Shown here: positions 34,239 to 45,060 of the stretch, piece by piece
Numbering within the stretch: the first letter of the stretch is position 1
How the letters are laid out: the number at the start of each line of letters is the position of its first letter
NCBI GenBank assembly: GCA_016125185.1
Contig: WGMG01000011.1
Location: 62,001 to 126,000 of the forward strand
DNA from: Armatimonadota bacterium
Lineage (GTDB): Bacteria; Armatimonadota; Fimbriimonadia; Fimbriimonadales; Fimbriimonadaceae
DNA: 64,000 nt
Direction: 5' to 3'
The notes under the pieces: model-generated
Seen by the model: only the letters and a program-made list of their open reading frames with translations
Databases searched by the model: none
Told to the model about the DNA's origin: nothing
Position numbers and translations under genes: made by a program

Positions 34239-34274
34239 AAAAGCGAGGACCCCGAATTCGGGGTCCTCGCTTTT
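34239..34274. terminator. Bidirectional terminator after prepilin gene
   Basis: A 36-bp perfect palindrome (AAAAGCGAGGACCCCGAA with its exact complement), GC-rich core flanked by A4 and T4 plus CTTTC. It separates the prepilin gene from the convergent lipoprotein gene and should stop transcription from both sides. Confidence 0.92.
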
Positions 34275-34297
34275 CTTTCACTGGAATTTTGCTGTGT

Positions 34298-34528
34298 CTA
34301 TGATCCGGGTCGGCTGCCTGCTTGTCCGCTAGCGCCACCCTTCTTCTCTAGGTGCGCATCTGGCGTCGCTGGGGGACCGCCGGGAGTGCCAGGCCGCTCG
34401 CCGTTCGACGATCCGCCGGGACCGGTTGTAGTCGGCTGTGCGATCGGTACATCGCTCTTATCGCCGCACCCAACCATTGCCGCCGCAATGCACGACGCTA
34501 ACAACACCATCGTAAGAAAACGCTTCAT
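34298..34528 (-). CDS. Small lipoprotein
   Basis: 76 residues. MKRFLTMVLLASCIAAAMVG then C: lipobox A-M-V-G-C. The mature region is low-complexity, Gly/Pro/Ser-rich (TTTGPGGSSNGERPGTPGGP). Similar in size and style to the lipoproteins of the other prepilin modules, but convergent with its prepilin. An AT-rich imperfect operator-like repeat lies upstream (34590-34609). Function unknown. Confidence 0.72.
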   Translation of the reverse strand: MKRFLTMVLLASCIAAAMVGCGDKSDVPIAQPTTTGPGGSSNGERPGTPGGPPATPDAHLEKKGGASGQAGSRPGS

Positions 34529-34721
34529 CCTTGTATTTATAGACGAATTTGCTTTGCTTCAGAACCCTTATCTCGGAAAATTTCAGATATTTCTCAATAA
34601 TCTGGGATATTTGACCAGAATCCGTGTAGAGATTGCTGGCGATCCTTGAACAGATGAAGACTGAATGCGAAAGTCTATGGTCCCAACAGGACGCACGACT
34701 GAGAGCGAAGGAGGAGCGATA

Positions 34722-34768
34722 GCACGGGTAACTCCCAACGACTATGTCGCAGATGTCGTTACCCGTGC
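34722..34768. repeat. Hairpin downstream of S15 hydrolase gene
   Basis: GCACGGGTAAC (34722-34732) and GTTACCCGTGC (34758-34768) form an 11-bp perfect stem around a loop that itself contains CGAC-TAT-GTCG. It lies 38 bp beyond the minus-strand S15-type gene end. There is no T run, so it may be a repeat element or an atypical terminator. Confidence 0.5.
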
Positions 34769-34805
34769 CACCCTCGTATTCGCTAGGGCCGGAGCAATTC
34801 TGGAC

Positions 34806-36695
34806 TTATCGAGTCACGCCCTTCAAGGCTTCGACGAGTGACTTGTCGCCCCCAACCAGCGGAAGCGTGATCTTCGTCTTGGCCAGATCAACGGTCAGCT
34901 TGGTTCCCGGCTTGGGATACAGCGTGAAGTCGTGGTCGCTCGACAGAATCATCAGGGCGATGCGCTTGCCCGCCGGAATGATCTGATCGTCGGGTTCCAG
35001 ATCGAAGGTCAGATTCACGAATTCGCCTGGCTTGAGGGGAACGCCGGGGAGCATCGAATGGTAGTCCCCGCCCTTGGTGAGCGACTGGTAGTTCTGAGGG
35101 TCGGCCCAGCCGCGGGTGATGAGATTGTCGGTGCCGATCGGGCCCTTGGTCCAAGGCAGTTGCACCAAGTACACCGACAGGTTTGCCGCCGGCTTGCTAG
35201 AAGCCAAGCGGAGCGTGACCTGGGCGTAGCCAGAGAGGTGGACCGGCGCCTTAAGCTCAGGCGTCGCGAAGATGAGACGGTTTGGCGAGGCATCGGCGAG
35301 GGCCATATCAGGCGCGCTAATGTCGACGTCGTCAGTCAGGGATTCGTCGCCCTTGGCCCCTACTGCCTGAGTCGAAAGCGAGCCGACCGCTTCGCCGTTG
35401 CCGGACGGATACAGAGTGACCGGCTTGGCCTCGGGATTGGGGTAATCGGCATAAGGCGTCGGACCTGGCATCCGGTTACGCGGCGTTCCCGGCGGGACTT
35501 CGCGCACGATATAGGCTTTTGGACCGTCTTCGATGCCGTTCTTGACGCCATACAGGAAGCGGGTGAACCACTTGTTCATCAACTCGAACGGAGGGTTGCC
35601 GCCGTGCCCGCCTTGGTGGAAGTATTGGATGAGCGGAACCTTGCCTTTGATCGCCTCGCTGATGCGCACGCTATGCTCGGGGACGACGTTCCAGTCGTTG
35701 AATCCGTGGGCGATCATGACTGCGCATTTGATGCCGCCGACGTACTTCAGCAAGTCGCGTCCAGCCCAAAACTCGTTGTAGTCGCCCGTGCGTCGGTCCT
35801 GACCTTTGGCGAGTTCGCCATCGCGATAGAGCTTATTGCTGACGTCGCGGTTTGCGGGATTGCCGCTGTTGATGAAGTCGTAAAGTGCATCGACGTCTTC
35901 GCCGAGGTAGCCGCCGGGGCTCCTCACCAACCCGTTCGAGCGATAGTAGTGATAGTAAGACGTGTTGGGGGAGACGGGGATGATGCACTCCAGGCCCTTC
36001 ACGCCGGTAGTCGCCGCCGCGATGGGAATGGTGCCGTTGTACGAAGTACCGGTCATGCCGACCTTGCCGGTACACCAAGTCGCCTTTACTTCCTCATTCC
36101 CGTCAACCGTCGTGTAACCTTTGGCCCGGCCATTGAGCCAGTCGATGACGGCCTTGGGGGCATATCGCTCGGGGTAGCCGCCGATGGTGGGGCTTCCGGT
36201 CGAGAGCCCGGTGCCGGGCGCTTCCGAGTGGACGACGGCAAAACCTCGCGGGACCCACGCGCCGACGAGGTCGTTGGAGATCATCGTTCGGTTTGGATTG
36301 AAGCCGATGTTCGGATGAATGGTTCGTACTGGTGAAGGGTCTCCCAACTCCTGGTGGACGTCCCAGTTGATGTCGCCCGCGCCGGTTCCCGAGAAGTACG
36401 GCGACGACTCGTAGATCACCGGCACCTTCAGGCCCTCGGTTTGCGTCTGCTTCTGGCGAATCACGTCGACGTGAACTCGATCCTTCTTACCGTCATGATC
36501 GGAATCGAAGTCGGTTTCGACCCACAGATACTCTCGAATGTAGTCGTCCGGGTTCGAAAACTCGGGGACGACCTGGGCTTGCCCGTCGGCGAAGACGGCA
36601 TGCGCCGGCTCATCGTGAGCCGAGAGCGGGAGAGGGAGCGAGCCAAAGACCAAAACCCCGGCAAAACACCGGAGGACGGACGGAACCGAAGCCAT
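34806..36695 (-). CDS. Secreted S15 / CocE-NonD family hydrolase (X-Pro dipeptidyl-peptidase-like)
   Basis: 629 residues. Signal peptide MASVPSVLRCFAGVLVFGSL. Alpha/beta hydrolase with nucleophile elbow GMTGTSYNGT (Ser about 212), acid in HGFNDWNVVPEHS and catalytic His in YFHQGGHGG; the C-terminal jelly-roll domain (VHLSGYAQVTLRLASSKPAA) is the normal CocE/NonD beta domain. It acts on X-Pro peptides or on acyl esters. It follows a CE1-type esterase and a GH95 enzyme on the same strand with 30-bp gaps, so an ester- or peptide-linked side group of a glycan is a reasonable target. Confidence 0.88.
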   Translation of the reverse strand: MASVPSVLRCFAGVLVFGSLPLPLSAHDEPAHAVFADGQAQVVPEFSNPDDYIREYLWVETDFDSDHDGKKDRVHVDVIRQKQTQTEGLKVPVIYESSPYFSGTGAGDINWDVHQELGDPSPVRTIHPNIGFNPNRTMISNDLVGAWVPRGFAVVHSEAPGTGLSTGSPTIGGYPERYAPKAVIDWLNGRAKGYTTVDGNEEVKATWCTGKVGMTGTSYNGTIPIAAATTGVKGLECIIPVSPNTSYYHYYRSNGLVRSPGGYLGEDVDALYDFINSGNPANRDVSNKLYRDGELAKGQDRRTGDYNEFWAGRDLLKYVGGIKCAVMIAHGFNDWNVVPEHSVRISEAIKGKVPLIQYFHQGGHGGNPPFELMNKWFTRFLYGVKNGIEDGPKAYIVREVPPGTPRNRMPGPTPYADYPNPEAKPVTLYPSGNGEAVGSLSTQAVGAKGDESLTDDVDISAPDMALADASPNRLIFATPELKAPVHLSGYAQVTLRLASSKPAANLSVYLVQLPWTKGPIGTDNLITRGWADPQNYQSLTKGGDYHSMLPGVPLKPGEFVNLTFDLEPDDQIIPAGKRIALMILSSDHDFTLYPKPGTKLTVDLAKTKITLPLVGGDKSLVEALKGVTR

Positions 36696-36724
36696 GATGC
36701 TCTGATTATATTGGAACGGAGGGC

Positions 36725-37624
<900 letters not shown>

Positions 37625-39976
37625 TTATCGGAGGTCGCTATTCAGCTTTTTCGAGGCGCCTTTTCGCAGATTGAGGGTCGTTTCCTTCCCGGCGTAGCGA
37701 ACTTTGGCTTCCGTACCCCACAAGCTCTTGATGGTCGCCGAGGTCAGTTTGCCGTCGCTCCAGGCGAGATCGACTTCGAATCCGCCGCGTGCCCGCAACC
37801 CTTTGATCGAACCCTTCGGCCACACCGAAGGTAGAGCGGGCAAGAGGTCGAGCGCACCCGCGTGCGACTGCAGAAGCATCTCGGCCACGCCGGAGGCGAA
37901 GCCGAAGTTGCCATCGATCTGGAACGGCGGATGGGCATCGAAGAGGTTGGGGTACACGCCGCTCCCGCCGCTTTCGGCGGGGTGGAGAGCGTCCTGAATC
38001 AGCTTGTAAGCATGGTCGCCATCGAGCAAACGAGCCCAGAAATTGATCTTCCAAGCGAGGCTCCATCCGGTGCCCGCGTCGCCGCGAATCTCGAGCGTTC
38101 GTCGGGCGGCTTTGGCGAGGTCGGGGGTGGTGGCGGGGCTGATCTGCCCACTAGGGAACAAGCCGTAGAGGTGCGAAACGTGGCGGTGGGTCAGTTCGAC
38201 GGCTTCCATGTCCCAATCGTTGATCCACTCCTGAAGTTGGCCGGCTTTGCCAATCTGATTCGGCGCAATCTGCCCCAAGGCGACTTCGACCTCACCCAGC
38301 GAATCCAGGTTTTGGTTGAGCGCCTTCGACGCTCCCACATAGCCGTTAAAGACGTCGCGGATGATCTGATTATCCATGGTCGGCCCGGCGCAGATGGAAA
38401 CGCCCGGATGATGCTCGTGTTCGGGCGACATGGACGGGCACGTGACCTTGTACGGCGTGCCCGGCATGGGCACCATCGCCTGCAGGAAGTAGGTCACGAT
38501 CCCCTTCATGATGGGATAGTGGCGCGCGAGCTCGTCTTTGTCGCCGGAGAAGAGGTAGCGTTGCCACAGATGGGTGCTCAACCATGCGCCGCCCATCGGC
38601 CAGATGCCCCAGGTTGCGCCGTCCACCGGGGCGGTGCCGCGCCAGCCGTCGGTGTTATGGTGGGCCACCCAACCATCGACGCCGTATTGGGTCTTGGCTG
38701 TCTTCGCGCCGGTCTTCGACATCTGGCCGAGAAGGTCGAACAGCGGCTCGTGGCACTCGCCCAGGCCGCAGGTTTCGGCGGGCCAGTAGTTCATCTCGGT
38801 GTTGATGTTGATGGTGTACTTGCTGTCCCACGGCGGGGTCATGCTCTCATTCCAGAGCCCTTGGAGGGTCAGCGGCGGACCGCCAGGACGCGAACCCGCG
38901 ATCATCAGGTACCGACCGTACTGGAAGTAAAGGGCGGCCAGACCAGGGTCGCTGGCCTTGGCGAAGTTTCGAATCCGCTTGTCCGTGGCTTCGGCGGAGA
39001 CGGGGCCAAGATCGAGCGCCATGCGCCGGAAGAGACGCCGATGGTCGGCGATGTGCTCCTTCTTCAGAGCGTCGTACGATTTGGTCGTGAGGTGCCGTTT
39101 GGCGATGGCTTCGGCATCGGCAGTGAGGTCTTCGTAGGACACGTAATTGGTGCCTGCCGAGATGAGGATGACGGCGGAGTCGGCGTCGCGAACGACGATC
39201 TGGTCGCCATCCAGCGACATCGTTCCGCCTTGCGGTTGGACCCTAGCGAGGCCGACGAATTCGACCTGGCCGGGCATCCCGGCGTGCTCGCTGCTCTTGC
39301 CTTGCAGGCGAAGCAGGTTATCGCGTGCCGAGGTCGAGGCCACGTGCGGAGTTTTGAACCTCGCCGAAAAGCTGAGGGCTCCCTTCTTCGATGCCGTGAG
39401 GCGCACGACAATGAGGTTGGCCGGATGGCTGGCGAAGACTTCGCGAGAGTATCGAACGTCGCCAATCGAGTAGGAAGCGGTCGCGACTGCGGAATCGAGG
39501 TCGAGGTCGCGGCGATAACTTTGGGCTTGGTCTCCGTGGCCCATCTCGATGAGCAGGTCGCCCAGCGGCTGATACGGAGCCTGGCGAATCGGCGTGCCCA
39601 TGAACTTTTGCTGAGTCAGGTCGTGGGCCTCGTGGTACTTGCCATCGAAGATCAGTCGGCGAATTTCGGGCAGAGCCGCCAACGCCTCGGGGTTGTCGTA
39701 GCACCGCGGACCACCGGCCCATATCGACCCTTCGTTGAGGGCCAGACGCTCGTGCTGGATGCCACCGAACACCATCGCGGCGAGGCGACCGTTGCCGATG
39801 GGCAGAGCCTCGGTCCATTTGGCGGCTGGTTGTTCGTACCACAACGTCAGGTTGGAGGGCTTGGCGTCAAGGCTGGCGAGAAGATCGGATGGGTTCAAGG
39901 TGGCGATGGCGATTCCTCCGGCGATGAGATCTCTTCGGGTCACTTTCGGTGTTGGCACGTCGGCGTGGTCAGGCAT
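37625..39976 (-). CDS. GH95 alpha-L-fucosidase-type glycoside hydrolase
   Basis: 783 residues from ATG 39976; a longer frame to 40156 overlaps the upstream gene and is rejected. Tat signal [19 protein letters not shown]95 start block [20 protein letters not shown] then [10 protein letters not shown] at about 40-70, the (alpha/alpha)6 barrel with NININ-type [20 protein letters not shown], and [20 protein letters not shown] near 690. It removes alpha-1,2-linked L-fucose or L-galactose from xyloglucan or algal glycans. Part of the run hypothetical-GH95-CE1-S15. Confidence 0.93.
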   Translation of the reverse strand: MPDHADVPTPKVTRRDLIAGGIAIATLNPSDLLASLDAKPSNLTLWYEQPAAKWTEALPIGNGRLAAMVFGGIQHERLALNEGSIWAGGPRCYDNPEALAALPEIRRLIFDGKYHEAHDLTQQKFMGTPIRQAPYQPLGDLLIEMGHGDQAQSYRRDLDLDSAVATASYSIGDVRYSREVFASHPANLIVVRLTASKKGALSFSARFKTPHVASTSARDNLLRLQGKSSEHAGMPGQVEFVGLARVQPQGGTMSLDGDQIVVRDADSAVILISAGTNYVSYEDLTADAEAIAKRHLTTKSYDALKKEHIADHRRLFRRMALDLGPVSAEATDKRIRNFAKASDPGLAALYFQYGRYLMIAGSRPGGPPLTLQGLWNESMTPPWDSKYTININTEMNYWPAETCGLGECHEPLFDLLGQMSKTGAKTAKTQYGVDGWVAHHNTDGWRGTAPVDGATWGIWPMGGAWLSTHLWQRYLFSGDKDELARHYPIMKGIVTYFLQAMVPMPGTPYKVTCPSMSPEHEHHPGVSICAGPTMDNQIIRDVFNGYVGASKALNQNLDSLGEVEVALGQIAPNQIGKAGQLQEWINDWDMEAVELTHRHVSHLYGLFPSGQISPATTPDLAKAARRTLEIRGDAGTGWSLAWKINFWARLLDGDHAYKLIQDALHPAESGGSGVYPNLFDAHPPFQIDGNFGFASGVAEMLLQSHAGALDLLPALPSVWPKGSIKGLRARGGFEVDLAWSDGKLTSATIKSLWGTEAKVRYAGKETTLNLRKGASKKLNSDLR

Positions 39977-40011
39977 GGACTTCTCTATTGAATCGGAAAA
40001 TGACGCGTTCG

Positions 40012-41610
40012 TCAACCTTTGGCTGGGTCTTGGCGGAACGCCACGGGTACGTAGCCGACCTCCAAGCCTTTGGGTGGCTTGACGATGAGCGCGGGATCGA
40101 GGGTGGCGAGCTTGCCGCGCTTGGGCGGCGCCATGTACTGCTTGTCCGGCGTCCAATTCCGATGGATTTTCTCGACCATCGCCTGGAGCTTTGCCTTTTC
40201 GGCCTCACTGAGGTGCTCGTGCTGGAGAGTTGGCTGATCGACGAATCGATACCAGTAGTACGTGACGACGCTTCCGTCGGCGAGCTTCGCCTGGAAGGGC
40301 CCAGCTTTGGGGCCAGGGTGCATCCAAACGCCTTCGCCATTGTCAGAAGGGACGTAGGATTTGGTCTTGTTGGCGGCGGGGAACTTCGCCCCAATCAGGC
40401 TAGTTGTCCGTGGGACCACGCATTCGTCGATGGCTTCCATCGTGTGGCCAACGCGGCGGAAATAGTTTGGAAACGACGCTTTCTCTACGCCTTGCTTCCA
40501 AGGCGAAATGGCCTTGGGCGTCCACTGGAGGCCAAACGTGTGGTCGTCGAGGGCGACGGTCTTTGTCCACTGATCGACGCCGTTGATGGGCTCATTTTTG
40601 TTCTGCGTCACCTTCAGCGGGTTGGCCGTGACTTTGGGCACGAAAGCGCCGTCGGGCTGGAACGTTCCGCTCGGCATCTTGCCGCCGTTCATCCACCCTT
40701 CGACCTGGTCCCAAAGCGCCTTCTTGGAGTACGCGGTCATGTTGTGCATGAGGACGGTTTGGCCGTCCTTGTCGCACGGAAATTGAAGCTCCGGGATGCG
40801 GCTGTACTCGGTCGCGTCGGCCGCCTGGTCGATGAACTGCGGCACGGTGTTGATCTCGATCGCTCCACTTTGGGCGGTGCCGCGCAGAGCATCCATGCCC
40901 CGACCAACGGCGGGTTGGTACCGCTCGGACATCTTCGACCAGGCCGACGGCAGGTAGAACGCGACCGGGCCGCGGAAGTTGGACGCATTGAAGAAGACGG
41001 TCCACGTTTGGTTACCGGTGGCGACCGGCTCGGTTTTGGGAGCAAACAGCGGGAGGGCCATCCAGGCGTAGCCGAACAACTGCCCGCAGGTGTCCTTGTC
41101 GAAGGTCACGCCGTCGGGCGGAACCAGGATTCGCGAGCTGAGTTGGGCGATGCCCATGTAGTCGGCGGGAAGCGGGCGTCCGTAGAAGTCCCAGCCGGGG
41201 GTCGAGACCTCGTGGTTGTAGCCGTCGGTCGATCCGTTCATGCGGAACTTGGCCGTCGAATCCATGTAGCGATTGCTGGCCCAGAATCCGAGGCCGCCTT
41301 CGATGGTTTGGAAAACGGTCCAGAAGCTCGGTCCGCGCTCGGGCATCGAGTCTCTGGCCACGGTTCCGTGCGGCACCAATGGCTCTTTGAAGTTTCGGTT
41401 ATCGGGCAGTATCCAGGTCGAGGCGAGGCCGATTTGGAAGTTGGCGATGGGGCTTTTGAGCAACGGCCACGCGGCGGAATAGAGGCTGACACCGTAGCCG
41501 TACTCTTCGGGCGGGTCCTGCACGCGCATGTTGATGTACCCATGCAGGCCGTCCGAGGCGAGGCGAAAAGGGGGTTGCTGGACGGCGAGCAAGGCAAGAA
41601 TCCCGAGCAT
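40012..41610 (-). CDS. Large uncharacterised exported protein of the GH95 operon
   Basis: 532 residues. Short hydrophobic start ([12 protein letters not shown]) consistent with export. Many Trp and Tyr residues ([53 protein letters not shown]) suggest a carbohydrate-binding or catalytic beta-rich protein, but I do not recognise a family. The C-terminal [20 protein letters not shown] is a charged helix. First gene of the minus-strand run, 35 bp before GH95. Possibly a new glycan-active family. Confidence 0.7.
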   Translation of the reverse strand: MLGILALLAVQQPPFRLASDGLHGYINMRVQDPPEEYGYGVSLYSAAWPLLKSPIANFQIGLASTWILPDNRNFKEPLVPHGTVARDSMPERGPSFWTVFQTIEGGLGFWASNRYMDSTAKFRMNGSTDGYNHEVSTPGWDFYGRPLPADYMGIAQLSSRILVPPDGVTFDKDTCGQLFGYAWMALPLFAPKTEPVATGNQTWTVFFNASNFRGPVAFYLPSAWSKMSERYQPAVGRGMDALRGTAQSGAIEINTVPQFIDQAADATEYSRIPELQFPCDKDGQTVLMHNMTAYSKKALWDQVEGWMNGGKMPSGTFQPDGAFVPKVTANPLKVTQNKNEPINGVDQWTKTVALDDHTFGLQWTPKAISPWKQGVEKASFPNYFRRVGHTMEAIDECVVPRTTSLIGAKFPAANKTKSYVPSDNGEGVWMHPGPKAGPFQAKLADGSVVTYYWYRFVDQPTLQHEHLSEAEKAKLQAMVEKIHRNWTPDKQYMAPPKRGKLATLDPALIVKPPKGLEVGYVPVAFRQDPAKG

Positions 41611-41903
41611 AGTGTCACTATACGGGATTTCGGCGTGCTGAGGAGGGCGTTAGGGTAGCTTGGCGAAGCGGTATCCCTCGACTCCACCGAAGAATATTAG
41701 GGCTGATTCTATAGGTCAAAGTCTGTAGGCGGGAAATCTAACCTGTGCTACTTGACGTGACACCCAATTTGTCTGATCGTGAAGTTTCTTTGCCTTTGCC
41801 AACCGACTGGAGTTTGGCCCTAACACTCAGGCATGAACCGCATGTCATCCGAGGCTACTTGAATCTGCAGCTCGGACACTTAATGCAAATCAAATAAACG
41901 GAT

Positions 41904-43217
41904 TTACGTCATCGGCTTGCGAAAACTTAATATTCGATCCAGCTCATTTGGGGCAATTTCTTTAGGATCGTACACCGCCTTTTCATCAAGCATGACGTCC
42001 TTGCCAAGCTGATCTCTTAGTGCCCCCCATCTAGGAATCTCGGTCAGATCGTGTGCAATTCGCCGAAAAAGTCCCATACCTGAAGCTACTTCCTTTTCGA
42101 AATTCCCTAGAGACTCAAGCAACCCCAGAAATGAGCTTAGAGGCAACTTCGTAGCCGAGTCTGCGAGCTTAAATATTGCTGTCCCAGTAGGGTTTAGACC
42201 CCTAACCGAGTATTTCCCCATAAAACGATCCACGCTTCGTCGAATGTCTTCTTCAATCCCCTTAACATTTTTTAGACCTTTCGAGTCGTTGTCAATAACC
42301 GAAATGTACCTTCGAAAGGCTCTGAAATCGGAATCAACCTTTAGTTCCAAAGCTAATTGGATCATTGAAGGCACGTCTGCTCGTTGATTAGCCAGCCACG
42401 CCGTAAAAAAAGGCAATGGGAGATCTACATACTCAGGCTCCAGAGTCACGGAGGTGGCAATGCTCTTGATTGCATTACTACCCAGGAGACCTAGGAGCCT
42501 TGTCTTCAAGTGGTCCGAGACATTTGCATCTTGCCAAATCCTATATGCCAAATATCCATGCCTAACAGGATGCAGCGCTAGGCTCGCCGGAACAGAATTT
42601 GCAGCACTTTCGTAAAATCTAACTCTGCCAATCAACCATGACATGGCAGCAATTAGGGCTCTAAATCCTGAAGTTAGTGCGCCTGTTTGCGAGTGTGTCT
42701 TTATGTTCACATTCTCAGACCAGAAAAAATCGTTGTTGTATGTCGTATCATTTAGACCTGCCAACACTTGCGATAGCGTCATGCTGCTGGAATCTACATC
42801 CGGATTCGAGATCAAATATAACTGTAGCCAAAATGTACTGTTAGACATCTCCCAGGCGCAGTGAGTTAGGACCCCGAGAGACGTTAAAACTCTGGCCAGT
42901 TCACCTTCAATCTTTCCTTCTGAAATTGTCCGATCAAGCGCCTGAATATCTCGTTGAACTTGTCTGGAGACGGCTTTTAAGTCAAGGTCAGGGATATTTA
43001 GTTGATGAACGAATGGAAATTCGTTCTTTCTAGCCTCCCTGTATTGAGATTTATAGTCGTCGACCGAGCAAACCAAGTCACTGAATAGCAATGATTGTAT
43101 AAATGTCTCTAAGGCAGCAATGTCACCATCCGTATTCTTAGTCGATCTTGTTGGAGCGGTCCCCGCAAGCCTCTGTACTGCAGTAATAGTCGAATTGTCT
43201 ATAATGGTCAGCTGCAT
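41904..43217 (-). CDS. Uncharacterised 437-residue protein, low-GC, probably acquired
   Basis: Soluble, mostly helical, no signal peptide and no recognised domain. Notable parts are RDIQALDRTISEGKIEGELA, CAWEMSNSTFWLQLYLISNP, RALIAAMSWLIGRVRFYESA, and FRAFRRYISVIDNDSKGLKN. The gene and its flanks are clearly poorer in GC and richer in synonymous A/T codons than the CAZyme genes on both sides. It is a single gene without partner between GH95 and GH43 clusters. Horizontal transfer and a defence or phage-related role are guesses. Confidence 0.7.
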   Translation of the reverse strand: MQLTIIDNSTITAVQRLAGTAPTRSTKNTDGDIAALETFIQSLLFSDLVCSVDDYKSQYREARKNEFPFVHQLNIPDLDLKAVSRQVQRDIQALDRTISEGKIEGELARVLTSLGVLTHCAWEMSNSTFWLQLYLISNPDVDSSSMTLSQVLAGLNDTTYNNDFFWSENVNIKTHSQTGALTSGFRALIAAMSWLIGRVRFYESAANSVPASLALHPVRHGYLAYRIWQDANVSDHLKTRLLGLLGSNAIKSIATSVTLEPEYVDLPLPFFTAWLANQRADVPSMIQLALELKVDSDFRAFRRYISVIDNDSKGLKNVKGIEEDIRRSVDRFMGKYSVRGLNPTGTAIFKLADSATKLPLSSFLGLLESLGNFEKEVASGMGLFRRIAHDLTEIPRWGALRDQLGKDVMLDEKAVYDPKEIAPNELDRILSFRKPMT

Positions 43218-43390
43218 TGCAATTTTAACTCCTGAATTAAATCATACTCGGCGACAATGAAAATTGAGGTCCGTCAATTCCGTTGATTCAAGTTTTATCT
43301 TTGGTTTGCCTGGTCAGCACGATTGGAGTAGATTGGCCGGACTCCGATGCCTCAACTCTACGCAAATTGATGAAAATCGCGCGCAGGAAT

Positions 43391-44950
43391 TCAATGACCC
43401 GACCCGATATGAAACCGGTCGAAGTCGGCCGAGCCGCCCGGGGTTTTGGTGGCGAAGTTGAACAGCCCAAACCGATAGCCCATGAAATGCGAGAGGTCGT
43501 ATCGCATGTGGAGCGGTGCGCCGATGGGATTCCAGGCCTTGCCGTCCAAGCTATAGAAGAACGTGGCGAGGTCGGCGCGGTTGCGAAAGTCGCAGTCGAT
43601 CCGCAGATACACGCGCTTGACCGAGATAGGGATGCTTTGGACCTCGACCGGCTTGCCGCTTTCGGCGCTGGTCATAACGACCGACAGCTCATCGCTCGAC
43701 CGGCGAACGCCGACAAAGCCGTACTTGCCCTGCAAAGCGACCAACCCGGCGATGTCCCCATCCTTCAGACCGCTTGCGTCCAACAAAGTCGTGCCCGAAC
43801 AGGTTGGGCCAAACGTGCGCTGCGTGAGGGTGTTGCGGGCGTGGACCACCTCATCATCCACTCGTCCCGTCGTCAGCCTCAAGAAGCCTGGGCGAGCCGA
43901 AAGCGACCAAAGGTCGTCGTCGGGATTGTGGTTCCACTGCCACGCAAGCGGTAGCGTCTTCTCGTTGAACTCGTCGCTCGCGACGATATCAGACGCTCCG
44001 AGCGAAGGTCCAGCCGGAATGTCCAGCGAGTCGGGCAGTTTGCCATCGACGCCGACGACGGGCCAGCCGTCGACCCACTTCATCGGCACCAAGAACGGAA
44101 TTCGGCCCACCGCTCCATGATCCTGGAAGAGGTAGGCGTACCACTTGCCGTCGGGCGTGTCGATCATCCCGCCCTGGGCCACGCCCTGATCGTGGAACAT
44201 GACCCGCCCCTCATAAGGACCGGTGATCGAATCCGCCCAATGGACGATCTCGGTTCGCATGTCGCCCTTTGGCCAAGTGATATTCCACAGATAGTACTTG
44301 CCGTTCACCTTGAACATCTGCGATCCCTCGGCGCGAAGGCCGACTTCGCCACCGGCTACCGCGCTGGCGTTGTGAACGATGACCTGATCCACGCCGCCCG
44401 GCTTGGCCCCCGACAGGTCCGACTTCAGCTCGACCAGACGGATGTCGCCCGCGCCGGTCACGAGGTAAACGCGGCCGTCGTCATCGAAGAAAAGCGAATG
44501 GTCGTGGAAGGCGGGCGAGAAGGAGATCTTCTTCCACGGACCCTTCTCGGGCGACTTGGTCGAATAGATGTAGGTCTTGCCGGTCGTGAAGGAAAAGGTG
44601 CTGACGTAGAACGTTCCTTGGTGGTAGCGGATGCAACTGGCCCAAGACCCCTTGCCGTACGCGTTCTTTCCGTCCAGCAAATCGAGGGCATCGGTGTGGT
44701 CCAGCACGTCGTAGGCGTAGCTGATCAGCTTCCAGTTCACCAGGTCGTGCGACTTCATGATCGGCACACCGGGGCTCATGTGCATCGTCGTGCTGCTCAT
44801 GTAGTAGTCGTGCCCCACTCGCACGATCGATGGATCGGGAACGTCGGCCCAGATGATCGGATTCTTGGCGTTTTGAGCTTGCATGACCGGAGAGGGACGG
44901 ACGCTGAGCATCGCCCCGGTTAGCAAAATGGATGCGCAGAGGATCACCAT
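43391..44950 (-). CDS. GH43 glycoside hydrolase with C-terminal beta-sandwich
   Basis: 519 residues, signal peptide MVILCASILLTGAMLSV. GH43 five-blade propeller: VPDPSIVRVGHDYYMSSTTM (base D about 38), HDHSLFFDDDGRVYLVTG with the second Asp, and acid E in LRAEGSQMFKVNGKYYLW. A concanavalin-like C-terminal domain (about 330-515: SLSARPGFLRLTTGR, RIDCDFRNRADLATFFYSLD) is the usual partner of GH43 subfamily 12-type enzymes. Arabinofuranosidase or xylosidase activity outside the cell is likely. First of three GH43 genes here. Confidence 0.92.
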   Translation of the reverse strand: MVILCASILLTGAMLSVRPSPVMQAQNAKNPIIWADVPDPSIVRVGHDYYMSSTTMHMSPGVPIMKSHDLVNWKLISYAYDVLDHTDALDLLDGKNAYGKGSWASCIRYHQGTFYVSTFSFTTGKTYIYSTKSPEKGPWKKISFSPAFHDHSLFFDDDGRVYLVTGAGDIRLVELKSDLSGAKPGGVDQVIVHNASAVAGGEVGLRAEGSQMFKVNGKYYLWNITWPKGDMRTEIVHWADSITGPYEGRVMFHDQGVAQGGMIDTPDGKWYAYLFQDHGAVGRIPFLVPMKWVDGWPVVGVDGKLPDSLDIPAGPSLGASDIVASDEFNEKTLPLAWQWNHNPDDDLWSLSARPGFLRLTTGRVDDEVVHARNTLTQRTFGPTCSGTTLLDASGLKDGDIAGLVALQGKYGFVGVRRSSDELSVVMTSAESGKPVEVQSIPISVKRVYLRIDCDFRNRADLATFFYSLDGKAWNPIGAPLHMRYDLSHFMGYRFGLFNFATKTPGGSADFDRFHIGSGH

Positions 44951-45001
44951 GGCCGCCCTATCCTCGCCAGGTTACCAGGAGGGAATTGATGATGCCGAAA
45001 C

Positions 45002-45039
45002 AAAAAAAGCTCGGCGCCCAGTTAGCCCAGACGCCGAGC
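45002..45039 (-). terminator. Terminator of the PEP-CTERM gene
   Basis: On the minus strand GCTCGGCG, a 15-base loop and CGCCGAGC are followed by seven T residues, beginning 22 bp after the PEP-CTERM stop. Confidence 0.85.
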
Positions 45040-45060
45040 CCACATGCGAATACAGAAAGA

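Noticed and set aside
34932-36335. A 467-codon plus-strand open frame
   Set aside because: Antisense to the S15/CocE hydrolase gene, with no motif of its own.
37862-39991. A 709-codon open frame on the plus strand
   Set aside because: It is fully antisense to GH95, whose motifs are unmistakable; its product is a low-information Arg/Gly/Val-rich sequence typical for reverse frames of GC-rich genes.
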